From a virus, in IMG/VR virus record IMGVR_UViG_3300017744_001653, positions 1-20,382 of that record: a DNA stretch of 20,382 nucleotides, one strand, 5' to 3'. Position 1 is the stretch's first letter. Every line of letters begins with the position of its first letter. Under the pieces are notes generated by a model, which was given only the letters and a program-made list of their open reading frames with translations, did not search any database and was not told where the DNA came from. Of the stretch, positions 1 to 6,021 are shown piece by piece. The position numbers and the translations under genes were made by a program.

Positions 1-93
1 AAAGCCTAAATCAAGAGTCACATCTATGGTGTCTCCATCTATTACCCTTTCCAGTATAGCGTTGTATACAAATGGCGTGACTGATTTAGACAT
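1..93 (-). CDS. Staphylococcal nuclease-like (thermonuclease) protein, N-terminal part only
   Basis: Only the first 31 codons lie in the window; the gene continues beyond position 1. The visible protein begins MSKSVTPFVYNAILERVIDG and continues with DTIDV and a leucine-glycine-phenylalanine segment. The pattern of a beta strand, then R-V-I-D-G-D-T, is the hallmark of the SNase fold (PF00565), where the aspartates of the DGDT loop take part in calcium binding. The ATG at 93 lies seven bases after the stop of the 54-codon membrane protein gene, so the two are probably co-transcribed. There is no signal peptide at the N-terminus, so a cytoplasmic nuclease, perhaps for host DNA degradation or recombination, is more likely than a secreted one. 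Its catalytic arginine and glutamate residues lie outside the window and cannot be checked. Confidence 0.8.
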   Translation of the reverse strand, partial: MSKSVTPFVYNAILERVIDGDTIDVTLDLGF

Positions 94-99
94 AGCTAA

Positions 100-264
100 T
101 TACTTCTTAGCTTTGCCAATATTCAATGCCAACATCTCTAATATTTTATAGAGCTTTCCGATCATGGCATCATCTTTTGGTGATGGCGTTAAGGCACATA
201 CTATTGATGCTGCACAAACAACACCAGTAACTATACCTAACCATTCTCCTATCATTCCCATCAT
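100..264 (-). CDS. Small membrane protein, 54 aa, holin-like candidate
   Basis: A short gene of 54 codons from ATG at 264 (two ATGs in tandem) to TAA at 100. The start is well supported by an AGGAG Shine-Dalgarno with eight bases of spacing. Residues about 9-26 form one hydrophobic segment (LGIVTGVVCAASIVCAL), followed by a polar, lysine-rich C-terminal region that could form an amphipathic helix (residues 33-54, ending GKAKK). It sits directly after the spanin pair and before a nuclease gene, so a membrane role in lysis is possible. Single-helix proteins of this size also serve other roles, and I do not recognise a named family with certainty. The reading frame, Shine-Dalgarno and tight fit between neighbours make the gene itself convincing; the function is inference. 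Confidence 0.75.
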   Translation of the reverse strand: MMGMIGEWLGIVTGVVCAASIVCALTPSPKDDAMIGKLYKILEMLALNIGKAKK

Positions 265-272
265 AATATTAT

Positions 273-277
273 CTCCT
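273..277 (-). promoter_or_regulatory. Shine-Dalgarno of the 54-aa membrane protein gene
   Basis: AGGAG on the minus strand, eight bases before the tandem ATG codons at 264. It is one of the clearest ribosome binding sites in the left part of the window and decides the start of this short gene. Confidence 0.75.
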
Positions 278-305
278 ATAATGAATGAATCTAAATGGTA
301 TCAAA

Positions 306-695
306 TTATTTAGTGTCTGACACCTTTTCTTCAGGATTATCTTTTTTGTCATAGTCTCTATAAAACTTCACGATTGATAATGTATCTCTTAAATATCGTT
401 TGATTTCTGCCATATTCATAGACAAGTTTTCATATTCTTTGCTAGTTAAAGAGTAGTATGCAACAGCAGGTGCAGAGCCATTTTCATAATCTACTAGATA
501 ATCTTTCATTAATTCAGGAGTTAATATTACCCAGTCTATATCTGTAAGTGCCACCTCATAGGGGAGAGGAGGATGGTACATTGGAACTGGCTCTGCAATC
601 GTTACTACCTCTACAGGTTTAGTTGTAGGTAGCATAGAACAATTAGCCAAGACTATTAGTATGATTGTGTTGCTTATTAATTTTAAACTATTCAT
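306..695 (-). CDS. Putative o-spanin (Rz1-like outer-membrane lipoprotein)
   Basis: A 129-residue protein from the ATG at 695; an in-frame TTG lies one codon earlier. The N-terminus is a lipoprotein signal: a lysine near the start, a hydrophobic stretch (IILIVL) and then L-A-N-C with the acceptor cysteine at residue 19. Asn just before the cysteine is less usual than Gly, Ala or Ser. A short proline-containing segment (HPPLPY) follows, then a mostly polar domain. The gene starts eight bases before the end of the coiled-coil membrane protein upstream, the arrangement of Rz/Rz1 spanin pairs, in which inner- and outer-membrane subunits together disrupt the outer membrane at lysis. It is longer than classical Rz1. 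The spanin call rests on context and topology rather than sequence identity. Confidence 0.65.
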   Translation of the reverse strand: MNSLKLISNTIILIVLANCSMLPTTKPVEVVTIAEPVPMYHPPLPYEVALTDIDWVILTPELMKDYLVDYENGSAPAVAYYSLTSKEYENLSMNMAEIKRYLRDTLSIVKFYRDYDKKDNPEEKVSDTK

Positions 696-1077
696 CAAAC
701 TGATTTGGGTCTGTTAAGGCTATTATTTCTTCTTTGACTTTTTTTGTACCCTTGTTCACAATGTTTTCTATTAACTTAGGTTTCTTCAATGCTAAATTAT
801 CTAAATCATGTTTTGCAAAGGTTGTTCTTAATTTGTTTACTTCTTTTACTGCTTCCTGTTTTTCTTTTTCTATTGCTTGTATTTGCTTTTGTGCCTGTTC
901 CTGATTCGCAAGGTAAGTTTTTATAGATGCATTTTGTTCTGCTATAGATTTTTCTAAGGCTATTTGATTGCCTTTGAGTGTTGATATGTTGTCTTGAAGT
1001 CTATCAATATACCAAGCACTACCTGATATTGAGACTAACAATAAACCACCTAGTATTATTGATAACTTGAATCCCAT
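688..1077 (-). CDS. Putative i-spanin (Rz-like inner-membrane coiled-coil protein)
   Basis: A 129-residue protein with an N-terminal transmembrane helix (residues about 4-23, LSIILGGLLLVSISGSAWY) and almost no cytoplasmic part. A long, charged coiled coil follows (about 25-95, rich in Glu, Lys and Gln). A conserved-looking C-terminal segment comes next, containing FAKHDLDNLALKKPKLIENI. Similar F-x-x-HDL...KP.LIE segments occur, as I recall, in Rz-like proteins of many marine phages. The topology is that of an i-spanin, anchored in the inner membrane with a periplasmic coil that binds the o-spanin. The downstream lipoprotein gene overlaps its 3' end by eight bases, supporting a spanin pair. 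No strong Shine-Dalgarno is seen before the ATG, so coupling to the cyclase gene ending 20 bases upstream is possible. Confidence 0.7.
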   Translation of the reverse strand: MGFKLSIILGGLLLVSISGSAWYIDRLQDNISTLKGNQIALEKSIAEQNASIKTYLANQEQAQKQIQAIEKEKQEAVKEVNKLRTTFAKHDLDNLALKKPKLIENIVNKGTKKVKEEIIALTDPNQFDE

Positions 1078-1097
1078 AGTAGGATTCTATATGGATA

Positions 1098-2915
1098 TTA
1101 CCTTTTATACAATTTTCTGATTTCTTCTTTTATAAAAGGAGCATATATTACTACAGGTTCTTCTTTACCTTTTACCTTAATTTCATCAATACGCTGACAA
1201 GCTGTGTTTGCTTCATTGTAAGTATATTCAGATATAAGTATTGGCGTGTCATAGGTTCTTGTTTGTACTTCTAATCTAGCACCAAGATTTACAGCATCTC
1301 CAACAACTGAATAATCAAACCTGAGTTCAGAACCCATATTACCTACAATACAAGTTCCTGTGTTTACCCCAGTTCCTATAACGACTGGTGGTAAATCATA
1401 ACCATCTTCTTTTAGTTGTAAATTAAGCTGTTCTGTAAGTAATTCTATTTCTATAGCAGTTTTTACACCCATTTCAGCATGATTATTACAAGGCAAGGGT
1501 GCGTTCCAAAAAGCCATAATACAATCGCCCATATACTTATCAATAGTTCCACCATTTTTAAGAATTACCTTAGTCATGCGATCTAAAAACAAATTAATCA
1601 ATTCTACTAAGCCTTCAGGGTCATCATTTTTCATGTAGGCTTCTGATATAGGCGTAAAACCTACAATATCTGCAAACATAAACGTCATTTCTTTTCTATC
1701 TCCACCTAACTTCATCAATGAAGGGTCTTTTACAATCATATCTACCATATCAGGCGATATATAAGTACCAAACTGTCCTTTTATTTGTTCTCTTAGCTTC
1801 CATTGTTCTCTAAAGCGTAAATAGAATGCTATTGCTCCAGTAATGAACTGTGCGATTAGTGTCCATGTAACATCTATTAATAAACCCCTGTGGATAAGTG
1901 CATATCCTGTATAAGCTGTTAATAACATCACAAATAAAGCTGTTATAAGTCCATAGGTTATGCCCAAAGCGTTTAATAGAATCCATATAAGGCTTACTGA
2001 GACTACAAATATTAGTATTTCTAAAGCTAATGCCCAATCAGGTATATAAGGACTGTCTTGTATTAAGATTGATTCTGATAGAGCTGCTTGTATCTTATGT
2101 GGTTCTAATAATCCTACAGGAGTAGCTATTTGTGGCATCACACCATTAGCAGTAACGCCAACAAAAACAAACTTTCCTGCAACATTCATTTCTTTTAAGT
2201 CTGTTTGAGGTGTATCTACCCAACTTATCCACTTACGCCCTAAACTATCTGTTTTAACTGGTGGTATTCCTCTAATTGATATTTCTTCTATACCATTATC
2301 ATTAGTTTTTATAATGTAAGTTTTTACACCAAACAATGCTTTATAGATTTGTGTTCCAAAAGCAGGAATCCAGTCGTTATCAGGTGTGCTTACAAGTAAT
2401 GGGATTCTGCGAACAAGTTGGTCAACTTCGGTGGGAGCAATGGCTAGACCCTGCAGTGTATTATCTTTTAGAGTGTTCAGGTTTTCCTTAACTCCCATAG
2501 AGACTATAGCACGAACATCATTACCTTTGACAACAGTTCCTGCAGGTTTTGGATAATTTCCACTATTATCTTCAAACATAGCTAAAACAGATGGTGCATA
2601 ACCTAATGTTGTAGCAAAAACTTCATCACCACCCATTCTGTCTGCTTGTGGAAAAGATATAACCCAACCTACTCCAATTGCACCTTCATTGATAAGGTCA
2701 ACTTGTATTTGAGCTAGTGTTCTTCTTGGAAATGGATAGCCACCCTGATCTTCTACATCTTCTTCTGTAATATTTAGAATTACAAAGTTACCTGATGGTT
2801 CTTGTTGTTTAACTAACCCATCAAAGGTTCTTAGTTTTAGTATTTCAGTTGGTGTGCTTTGAAATATAAGTGGGAGTGATAATAGTATTACTATCGGAAA
2901 CAGAAATCTTTTCAT
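1098..2915 (-). CDS. CHASE2-domain class III adenylate cyclase, membrane-bound
   Basis: A 605-residue protein from ATG at 2915. An upstream in-frame TTG at 2945 lies inside the terminator and is unlikely to be used. Domain order: an N-terminal membrane helix (about 3-20); an extracytoplasmic CHASE2-like sensor (about 25-290, with the typical FVFVG segment near its end); three transmembrane helices (about 295-316, 318-341, 345-367); a short linker; and a class III cyclase domain (about 405-590). The catalytic set is complete: metal-binding Asp416 (FADIVGF) and Asp464 (MGD), adenine-selecting Lys460 and Asp534 (RFDYSVVGDAVN), ribose-binding Asn543 and transition-state Arg547. This predicts conversion of ATP to cAMP under control of an extracytoplasmic signal. 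A cyclase of this bacterial type between phage tail and lysis genes is very unusual. No clear Shine-Dalgarno or promoter is seen; expression may depend on read-through of the terminator just upstream. Confidence 0.92.
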   Translation of the reverse strand: MKRFLFPIVILLSLPLIFQSTPTEILKLRTFDGLVKQQEPSGNFVILNITEEDVEDQGGYPFPRRTLAQIQVDLINEGAIGVGWVISFPQADRMGGDEVFATTLGYAPSVLAMFEDNSGNYPKPAGTVVKGNDVRAIVSMGVKENLNTLKDNTLQGLAIAPTEVDQLVRRIPLLVSTPDNDWIPAFGTQIYKALFGVKTYIIKTNDNGIEEISIRGIPPVKTDSLGRKWISWVDTPQTDLKEMNVAGKFVFVGVTANGVMPQIATPVGLLEPHKIQAALSESILIQDSPYIPDWALALEILIFVVSVSLIWILLNALGITYGLITALFVMLLTAYTGYALIHRGLLIDVTWTLIAQFITGAIAFYLRFREQWKLREQIKGQFGTYISPDMVDMIVKDPSLMKLGGDRKEMTFMFADIVGFTPISEAYMKNDDPEGLVELINLFLDRMTKVILKNGGTIDKYMGDCIMAFWNAPLPCNNHAEMGVKTAIEIELLTEQLNLQLKEDGYDLPPVVIGTGVNTGTCIVGNMGSELRFDYSVVGDAVNLGARLEVQTRTYDTPILISEYTYNEANTACQRIDEIKVKGKEEPVVIYAPFIKEEIRKLYKR

Positions 2916-2931
2916 CACAAAATAATAGCAT

Positions 2932-2955
2932 AAAAAAAGGGTCAATTAAGACCCT
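2932..2955 (-). terminator. Intrinsic (Rho-independent) terminator after the small moron-like gene
   Basis: On the minus strand a six-base-pair stem, AGGGTC with GACCCT around a six-base loop TTAATT (2955-2938), is followed directly by a run of T residues (2937-2932). The plus strand also has T residues after the stem (2959-2964), so it could act in both directions. It lies between the stop of the gene at 2995 and the cyclase ATG at 2915, so it should end the transcript of the former and limit read-through into the latter. The stem is short, so efficiency may be moderate. Confidence 0.72.
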
Positions 2956-2994
2956 GTGTTTTTTGTAAGATTTTATATCTTAATACTAAATTTT

Positions 2995-3354
2995 TTAACT
3001 AATAGTGTTTTCAAAAGTAGCCATAAGACTTCCATCTTGAAAATAAATTTTATGATCTCCATTGTACATAAATCCATTGATATCAAAGTTATTTATAACT
3101 TCTGTATCTCCCCAATTTTCATAAATTTTATTACCATTACGACCATTACCCATTGGCACTAAAAAGTAAGTGACATCATCATGAACTAAAACATCACCTT
3201 CTGATGTACTTCTGTGACCATCATCAGACCATGCTTCGTCTATATTTTGTGTTTTTCTGTATGCATATTGAAAAGACTCTGTATCAATAGTAGCTACAAG
3301 TTTGTAAGGCTTTTCGTTATTTGCGAATTCAGTTGCTTGGTATACTTTTATCAT
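2995..3354 (-). CDS. Hypothetical protein with GHRSTSEGDV motif, moron-like
   Basis: A 119-residue soluble protein without a signal peptide or membrane segment. It begins MIKVYQATEF and has a central motif D-G-H-R-S-T-S-E-G-D-V-L-V (residues about 45-57). An arginine-serine-rich motif followed by GDV recalls small phage and plasmid proteins of the YodL-like type, but I cannot assign a function. An AAGGAA Shine-Dalgarno lies about seven bases before the ATG. The gene is singular in this window in having its own sigma70-like promoter (3401-3429) and its own intrinsic terminator (2932-2955), so it can be expressed independently of the long late transcript. That arrangement is typical of morons, lysogenic-conversion genes or early-expressed inserts. 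Confidence 0.7.
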   Translation of the reverse strand: MIKVYQATEFANNEKPYKLVATIDTESFQYAYRKTQNIDEAWSDDGHRSTSEGDVLVHDDVTYFLVPMGNGRNGNKIYENWGDTEVINNFDINGFMYNGDHKIYFQDGSLMATFENTIS

Positions 3355-3400
3355 TTTATTTTTCCTTGCTTTTTAAAAGCGTTTTTCATTTTATACAACC

Positions 3401-3429
3401 ATTATCGTTTATTTTGATGAAGATGTAAA
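3401..3429 (-). promoter_or_regulatory. Sigma70-like promoter for the gene at 2995-3354
   Basis: Reading the minus strand, the -35 hexamer TTTACA (3429-3424) and the -10 hexamer GATAAT (3406-3401) each match five of six consensus bases and are separated by exactly 17 bases. Initiation is expected near 3394, giving a leader of about 40 nucleotides that contains the Shine-Dalgarno. It lies in a 103-base gap, the longest non-coding gap in the window. AT-rich DNA produces chance matches, but the spacing, both hexamers, the location in a gap and the terminator after the gene agree. Confidence 0.65.
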
Positions 3430-3457
3430 CCCATTTTGGAATAATAATTAAATTATT

Positions 3458-4576
3458 TTATTCGCTTTGCGTAATAGTTATCACAGAGTCTCCACCACCA
3501 TTTATCTTAACAACATTAGAAACACCATCTTGGATGATAATTAAAGTATAAGCATCATTGCCATCAAGGTCTAATCTCACAGAATCATTTACACTTCTTC
3601 TTATACTAATCACATCACCAGCTATTAAGGTTGTTATTTGTGTTTCTGTATCTTGACCTATTCTTGTACCTTTAATATCTATACCACCTGTATCAGCTAA
3701 AACGTCTTCATCTTTACTAATAGCTAATGAGTCTAATACATTTAGCAAATCTTCAAGAAAGTTTGTATCAAGGTAGTTAATATCTAATTCTGTAAACTCT
3801 AACTCATCTTCTCCAAGAAAGTCCTCATCAAGATAATCTATGTCTAGGTCATTAAAATCTAAAATGTTTTCTTTTGAGTTTTGTGAAACTTCTTCTGTGA
3901 TATCTATTTCTTTTTTTGGTGGTGTGACAATTAACATATTATCAATAATGTCTAATGTTAAATCTAATATGACTGGTTTACTTGGTTTAGATTCAAAAAC
4001 ACTTACTGTAGTTGCTTGATAAGGTTTATTTAATAAAACAGTACCCATAGCAGTAACAACTTCTATTTCACCACTAGACAAGCCTAGAGCATCAGGCAAA
4101 AGTATTATTAGTGATCTCCCCAACTCATCAACTGTAGCTGTAAAATCTGTTCCACGAATAGCAATATTTGCTGTTGGTGTCTTTAGCTTTATGTTTTGTT
4201 TATCTATTCTGTTTAAATTGCCTGTGATAAATCTTGCTGTTCCTAAACCAAATGTAAGAGCCATCTTTGATTTAGATGGGTCAGGGTCATAGATGTATTC
4301 ATCTATTAACAGTTGTGAATGTTCTGTAAGTTTTACAACAGAATCATCAAGAAATGTAATAGCCATTCTGCCATTAGATGTAATAGCTTCATCATTGCTT
4401 TGTATAGCAAATTCTAGGGTAGCATCTAGTGGCTTGTCTCTTACTATTTTTGCTGAACCATTAAGTTCAGATATCCCACCAATATCAGCAGCTAGTGCTT
4501 GTTCCTTGATCGTTTTGGATAATACAAACAGTGGAAGCAGCATTCCCACCAATACTAATAACTTTAAGCCAGTCAT
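3458..4576 (-). CDS. Secreted FecR-domain protein with acidic repeats and curlin-like C-terminus
   Basis: A 372-residue protein. Residues 1-30 look like a signal peptide (MTGLKLLVLVGMLLPLFVLS, then an alanine-containing cleavage region). Residues about 42-150 match a FecR domain (PF04773): I-V-R-D near 44, the 'SNGRMAITFLDDS' strand (67-79), a Y-x-Y-D-P segment, and the signature TPTANIAIRGTDF (133-145). An acidic region (about 236-280) contains two copies of LDI(D/N)YLDxxFL. The last 30 residues (IIIQDGVSNVV, then ITITQSE at the end) have the alternating Ile/Val, Q-x-G-x-x-N and terminal Q pattern of curlin repeats. The gene starts 92 bases inside the upstream curlin-like gene. FecR proteins act in the periplasm as sensors or binding partners; here a link to curli assembly or to the CHASE2 cyclase downstream is plausible but inferred. 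No Shine-Dalgarno is evident at the chosen ATG. Confidence 0.85.
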   Translation of the reverse strand: MTGLKLLVLVGMLLPLFVLSKTIKEQALAADIGGISELNGSAKIVRDKPLDATLEFAIQSNDEAITSNGRMAITFLDDSVVKLTEHSQLLIDEYIYDPDPSKSKMALTFGLGTARFITGNLNRIDKQNIKLKTPTANIAIRGTDFTATVDELGRSLIILLPDALGLSSGEIEVVTAMGTVLLNKPYQATTVSVFESKPSKPVILDLTLDIIDNMLIVTPPKKEIDITEEVSQNSKENILDFNDLDIDYLDEDFLGEDELEFTELDINYLDTNFLEDLLNVLDSLAISKDEDVLADTGGIDIKGTRIGQDTETQITTLIAGDVISIRRSVNDSVRLDLDGNDAYTLIIIQDGVSNVVKINGGGDSVITITQSE

Positions 4577-5216
4577 TGTCTTGTGTACTCAGTTGTTGAA
4601 TATTAAAAGTTCTTTGTCCACCTGTATGATCTAACCAAAAGTAACCTCCTGCTGAAGAAGTAACACCTGTACCTGTATAGTTTACTGTATTATCACTTCC
4701 GTCAATATCCATGTAGTTTGTTGCACCATCAATATTTATGTTAGATGTAATAGTGTTATTAGAACCTTGTATTATCCAGTCTAAATCTAGTGTAGCTGCT
4801 AATGCAGTAGTTCCTTGATTTAAAGTAAATGTATTACTAGAGCCTGTAACAGCTATGTTCTGATTTGAACTGTCAGCACCAAAAGTATTACTTGGGTCAA
4901 CTTGTATAGTAAAGACATTACTATTACCAGTGAAGTTGTATAAAGCAGTGAAGCTATCTGCCCATATATCACCTAGAAACTTGTTAGTGTTTCCAATCAT
5001 GTTAATGTCAATAGTCATGGTTGTGCCATCAATATCAAAAGGTGTAAGACTACCAGCAGTAGAATTAAGACCACCTATGATATTAGATATACCAAGTTGC
5101 TCTATATCAAGATTTAATGTTGTACCACTTTGGTCTAAATATATTTCGTTATCAGCCGCGAATATTGGCAATGCAATCAGCATCACACTCAGGCTTATTA
5201 ATTTTAGTTTCTTCAT
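4485..5216 (-). CDS. Curlin-like secreted protein (candidate CsgA/CsgB-type fibre subunit)
   Basis: From ATG at 5216 the protein has 243 residues. It opens with a classical Sec signal peptide (MKKLKLISLSVMLIALPIFA, cleavage predicted after FAA near residue 21). The rest is low-complexity, rich in Asn, Gly, Ser, Thr and Ile, with many G-x-x-N turns (GTTLN, GISN, GNTN, GNSN, GSSN, GSNN, GATN, GSDN) and Q-x-G units such as IYLDQSG and FTLNQG. Stacked strand-turn repeats with Gln and Asn in register are what curlin subunits show. The spacing is less regular than in CsgA, so a CsgB-like or divergent subunit is likely. The GGAG before 5216 supports this start over one ten codons upstream. It directly follows the CsgG gene, overlapping it by 65 bases, so it is the natural candidate cargo for the pore. 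Two Cys residues near the C-terminus are unusual for curlins. Confidence 0.68.
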   Translation of the reverse strand: MKKLKLISLSVMLIALPIFAADNEIYLDQSGTTLNLDIEQLGISNIIGGLNSTAGSLTPFDIDGTTMTIDINMIGNTNKFLGDIWADSFTALYNFTGNSNVFTIQVDPSNTFGADSSNQNIAVTGSSNTFTLNQGTTALAATLDLDWIIQGSNNTITSNINIDGATNYMDIDGSDNTVNYTGTGVTSSAGGYFWLDHTGGQRTFNIQQLSTQDNDWLKVISIGGNAASTVCIIQNDQGTSTSC

Positions 5217-6021
5217 GTTTCCAAAAACTCCTGTCGTAACCGACATTAATTAATTCTAAAACTGCACCCTCAATGGCTTTCATCAAGGCTATAGTTGTAG
5301 ACTCATTGCGAGAATTTCCTAATTCAATTTCAACAAGTTCTGTACCCATTTCTATGAATCTAAAAACATCTTCTGACTTACCATAACTAAATATGGTTTT
5401 TTGGCTTAATACTTCTATAAGTATTTCACCAGTTGCAACTGATACCATGCGAAGGGAAACAGTAATATTATCTTCTCTGTATTGAATACTAGTTCCTATT
5501 CCTAAATACCTAGCACCAACGCCACCAGTTGACAAGTTACTATCATAACTTATTACAGCACCTTCTAACAAGACACCTGCAAATAGCAGTGGTGGTACAT
5601 TCTTATCTTCACCTTCTTTTGCAAATTGTTCTCTTGCAGACCTTATCAACTGTCTTTCTTTAGTTAGATTATCTAAACCCACCCTTTCTACCACCCTAAA
5701 GAACTCACCATTACTTGCATGTTTTAATGCTCTAATTAATAAAGTGTGTGGTGCTTGGGTTACAGCAGTAGAAAACAAAGCAAACTCACTGTTGCTTTTA
5801 CGCTGTCCTGTTTGATCTGTAAACGCTGAAGGGTAAACTGCTACAACAGGTAGCACTGAAGGTTTTTTTACATTAGCAAGTTCTTCTGAATTTAACTCTG
5901 CAATATTTACTATATCCTTAGACTTGTATCTAAGTTCTACAGTATCTTCAAACTGGTTAAAAATTGAACAACTAGAAAGTAAAAGAACCGATAGGTATTG
6001 TAATTTCTGTAACTGTGCCAT
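5152..6021 (-). CDS. csgG: CsgG-like outer-membrane curli secretion channel (lipoprotein)
   Basis: A 289-residue lipoprotein with lipobox L-S-S-C (Cys18). The mature region aligns with E. coli CsgG from memory over nearly its full length: D-x-T-G-Q-x-K (69-75), FSTAV (83-87), ALK (98-100), ERVGLDNL (112-119), ERQLIRSA (122-129), the hallmark SNLSTGGVGARYLGIG (161-176), ATGEIL (196-201), VFRFIE (219-224), IALMKAIE (244-251) and LINVGYDRSFW (257-267). CsgG forms a nonameric pore in the outer membrane that exports unfolded curli subunits. The eyelet loop differs from E. coli: Phe56 is kept (F83), but Asn55 is Leu, and the Tyr51 area is changed with an extra residue. The length is similar to bacterial CsgG, and there is a short cysteine-containing C-terminal tail. 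It overlaps the CsgF-like gene upstream by 50 bases and the curlin-like gene downstream by 65. Confidence 0.96.
   Translation of the reverse strand: MAQLQKLQYLSVLLLSSCSIFNQFEDTVELRYKSKDIVNIAELNSEELANVKKPSVLPVVAVYPSAFTDQTGQRKSNSEFALFSTAVTQAPHTLLIRALKHASNGEFFRVVERVGLDNLTKERQLIRSAREQFAKEGEDKNVPPLLFAGVLLEGAVISYDSNLSTGGVGARYLGIGTSIQYREDNITVSLRMVSVATGEILIEVLSQKTIFSYGKSEDVFRFIEMGTELVEIELGNSRNESTTIALMKAIEGAVLELINVGYDRSFWKHEETKINKPECDADCIANIRG

Noticed and set aside
265-305. Possible promoter TTGATA-N17/18-TATAGG before the 54-codon gene
   Set aside because: The -10 match is poor and transcription would begin at or after the Shine-Dalgarno, so it could not serve the gene.
2956-3417. Plus-strand open frames over the small gene and the promoter gap
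   Set aside because: They are antisense to supported genes, lack Shine-Dalgarno sites and have unlikely, Phe/Ile/Cys-rich composition.
3432-3457. AT-only inverted repeat after the FecR stop as a terminator
   Set aside because: The stem has no GC pairs and no good T-run follows, so stable termination is not expected.
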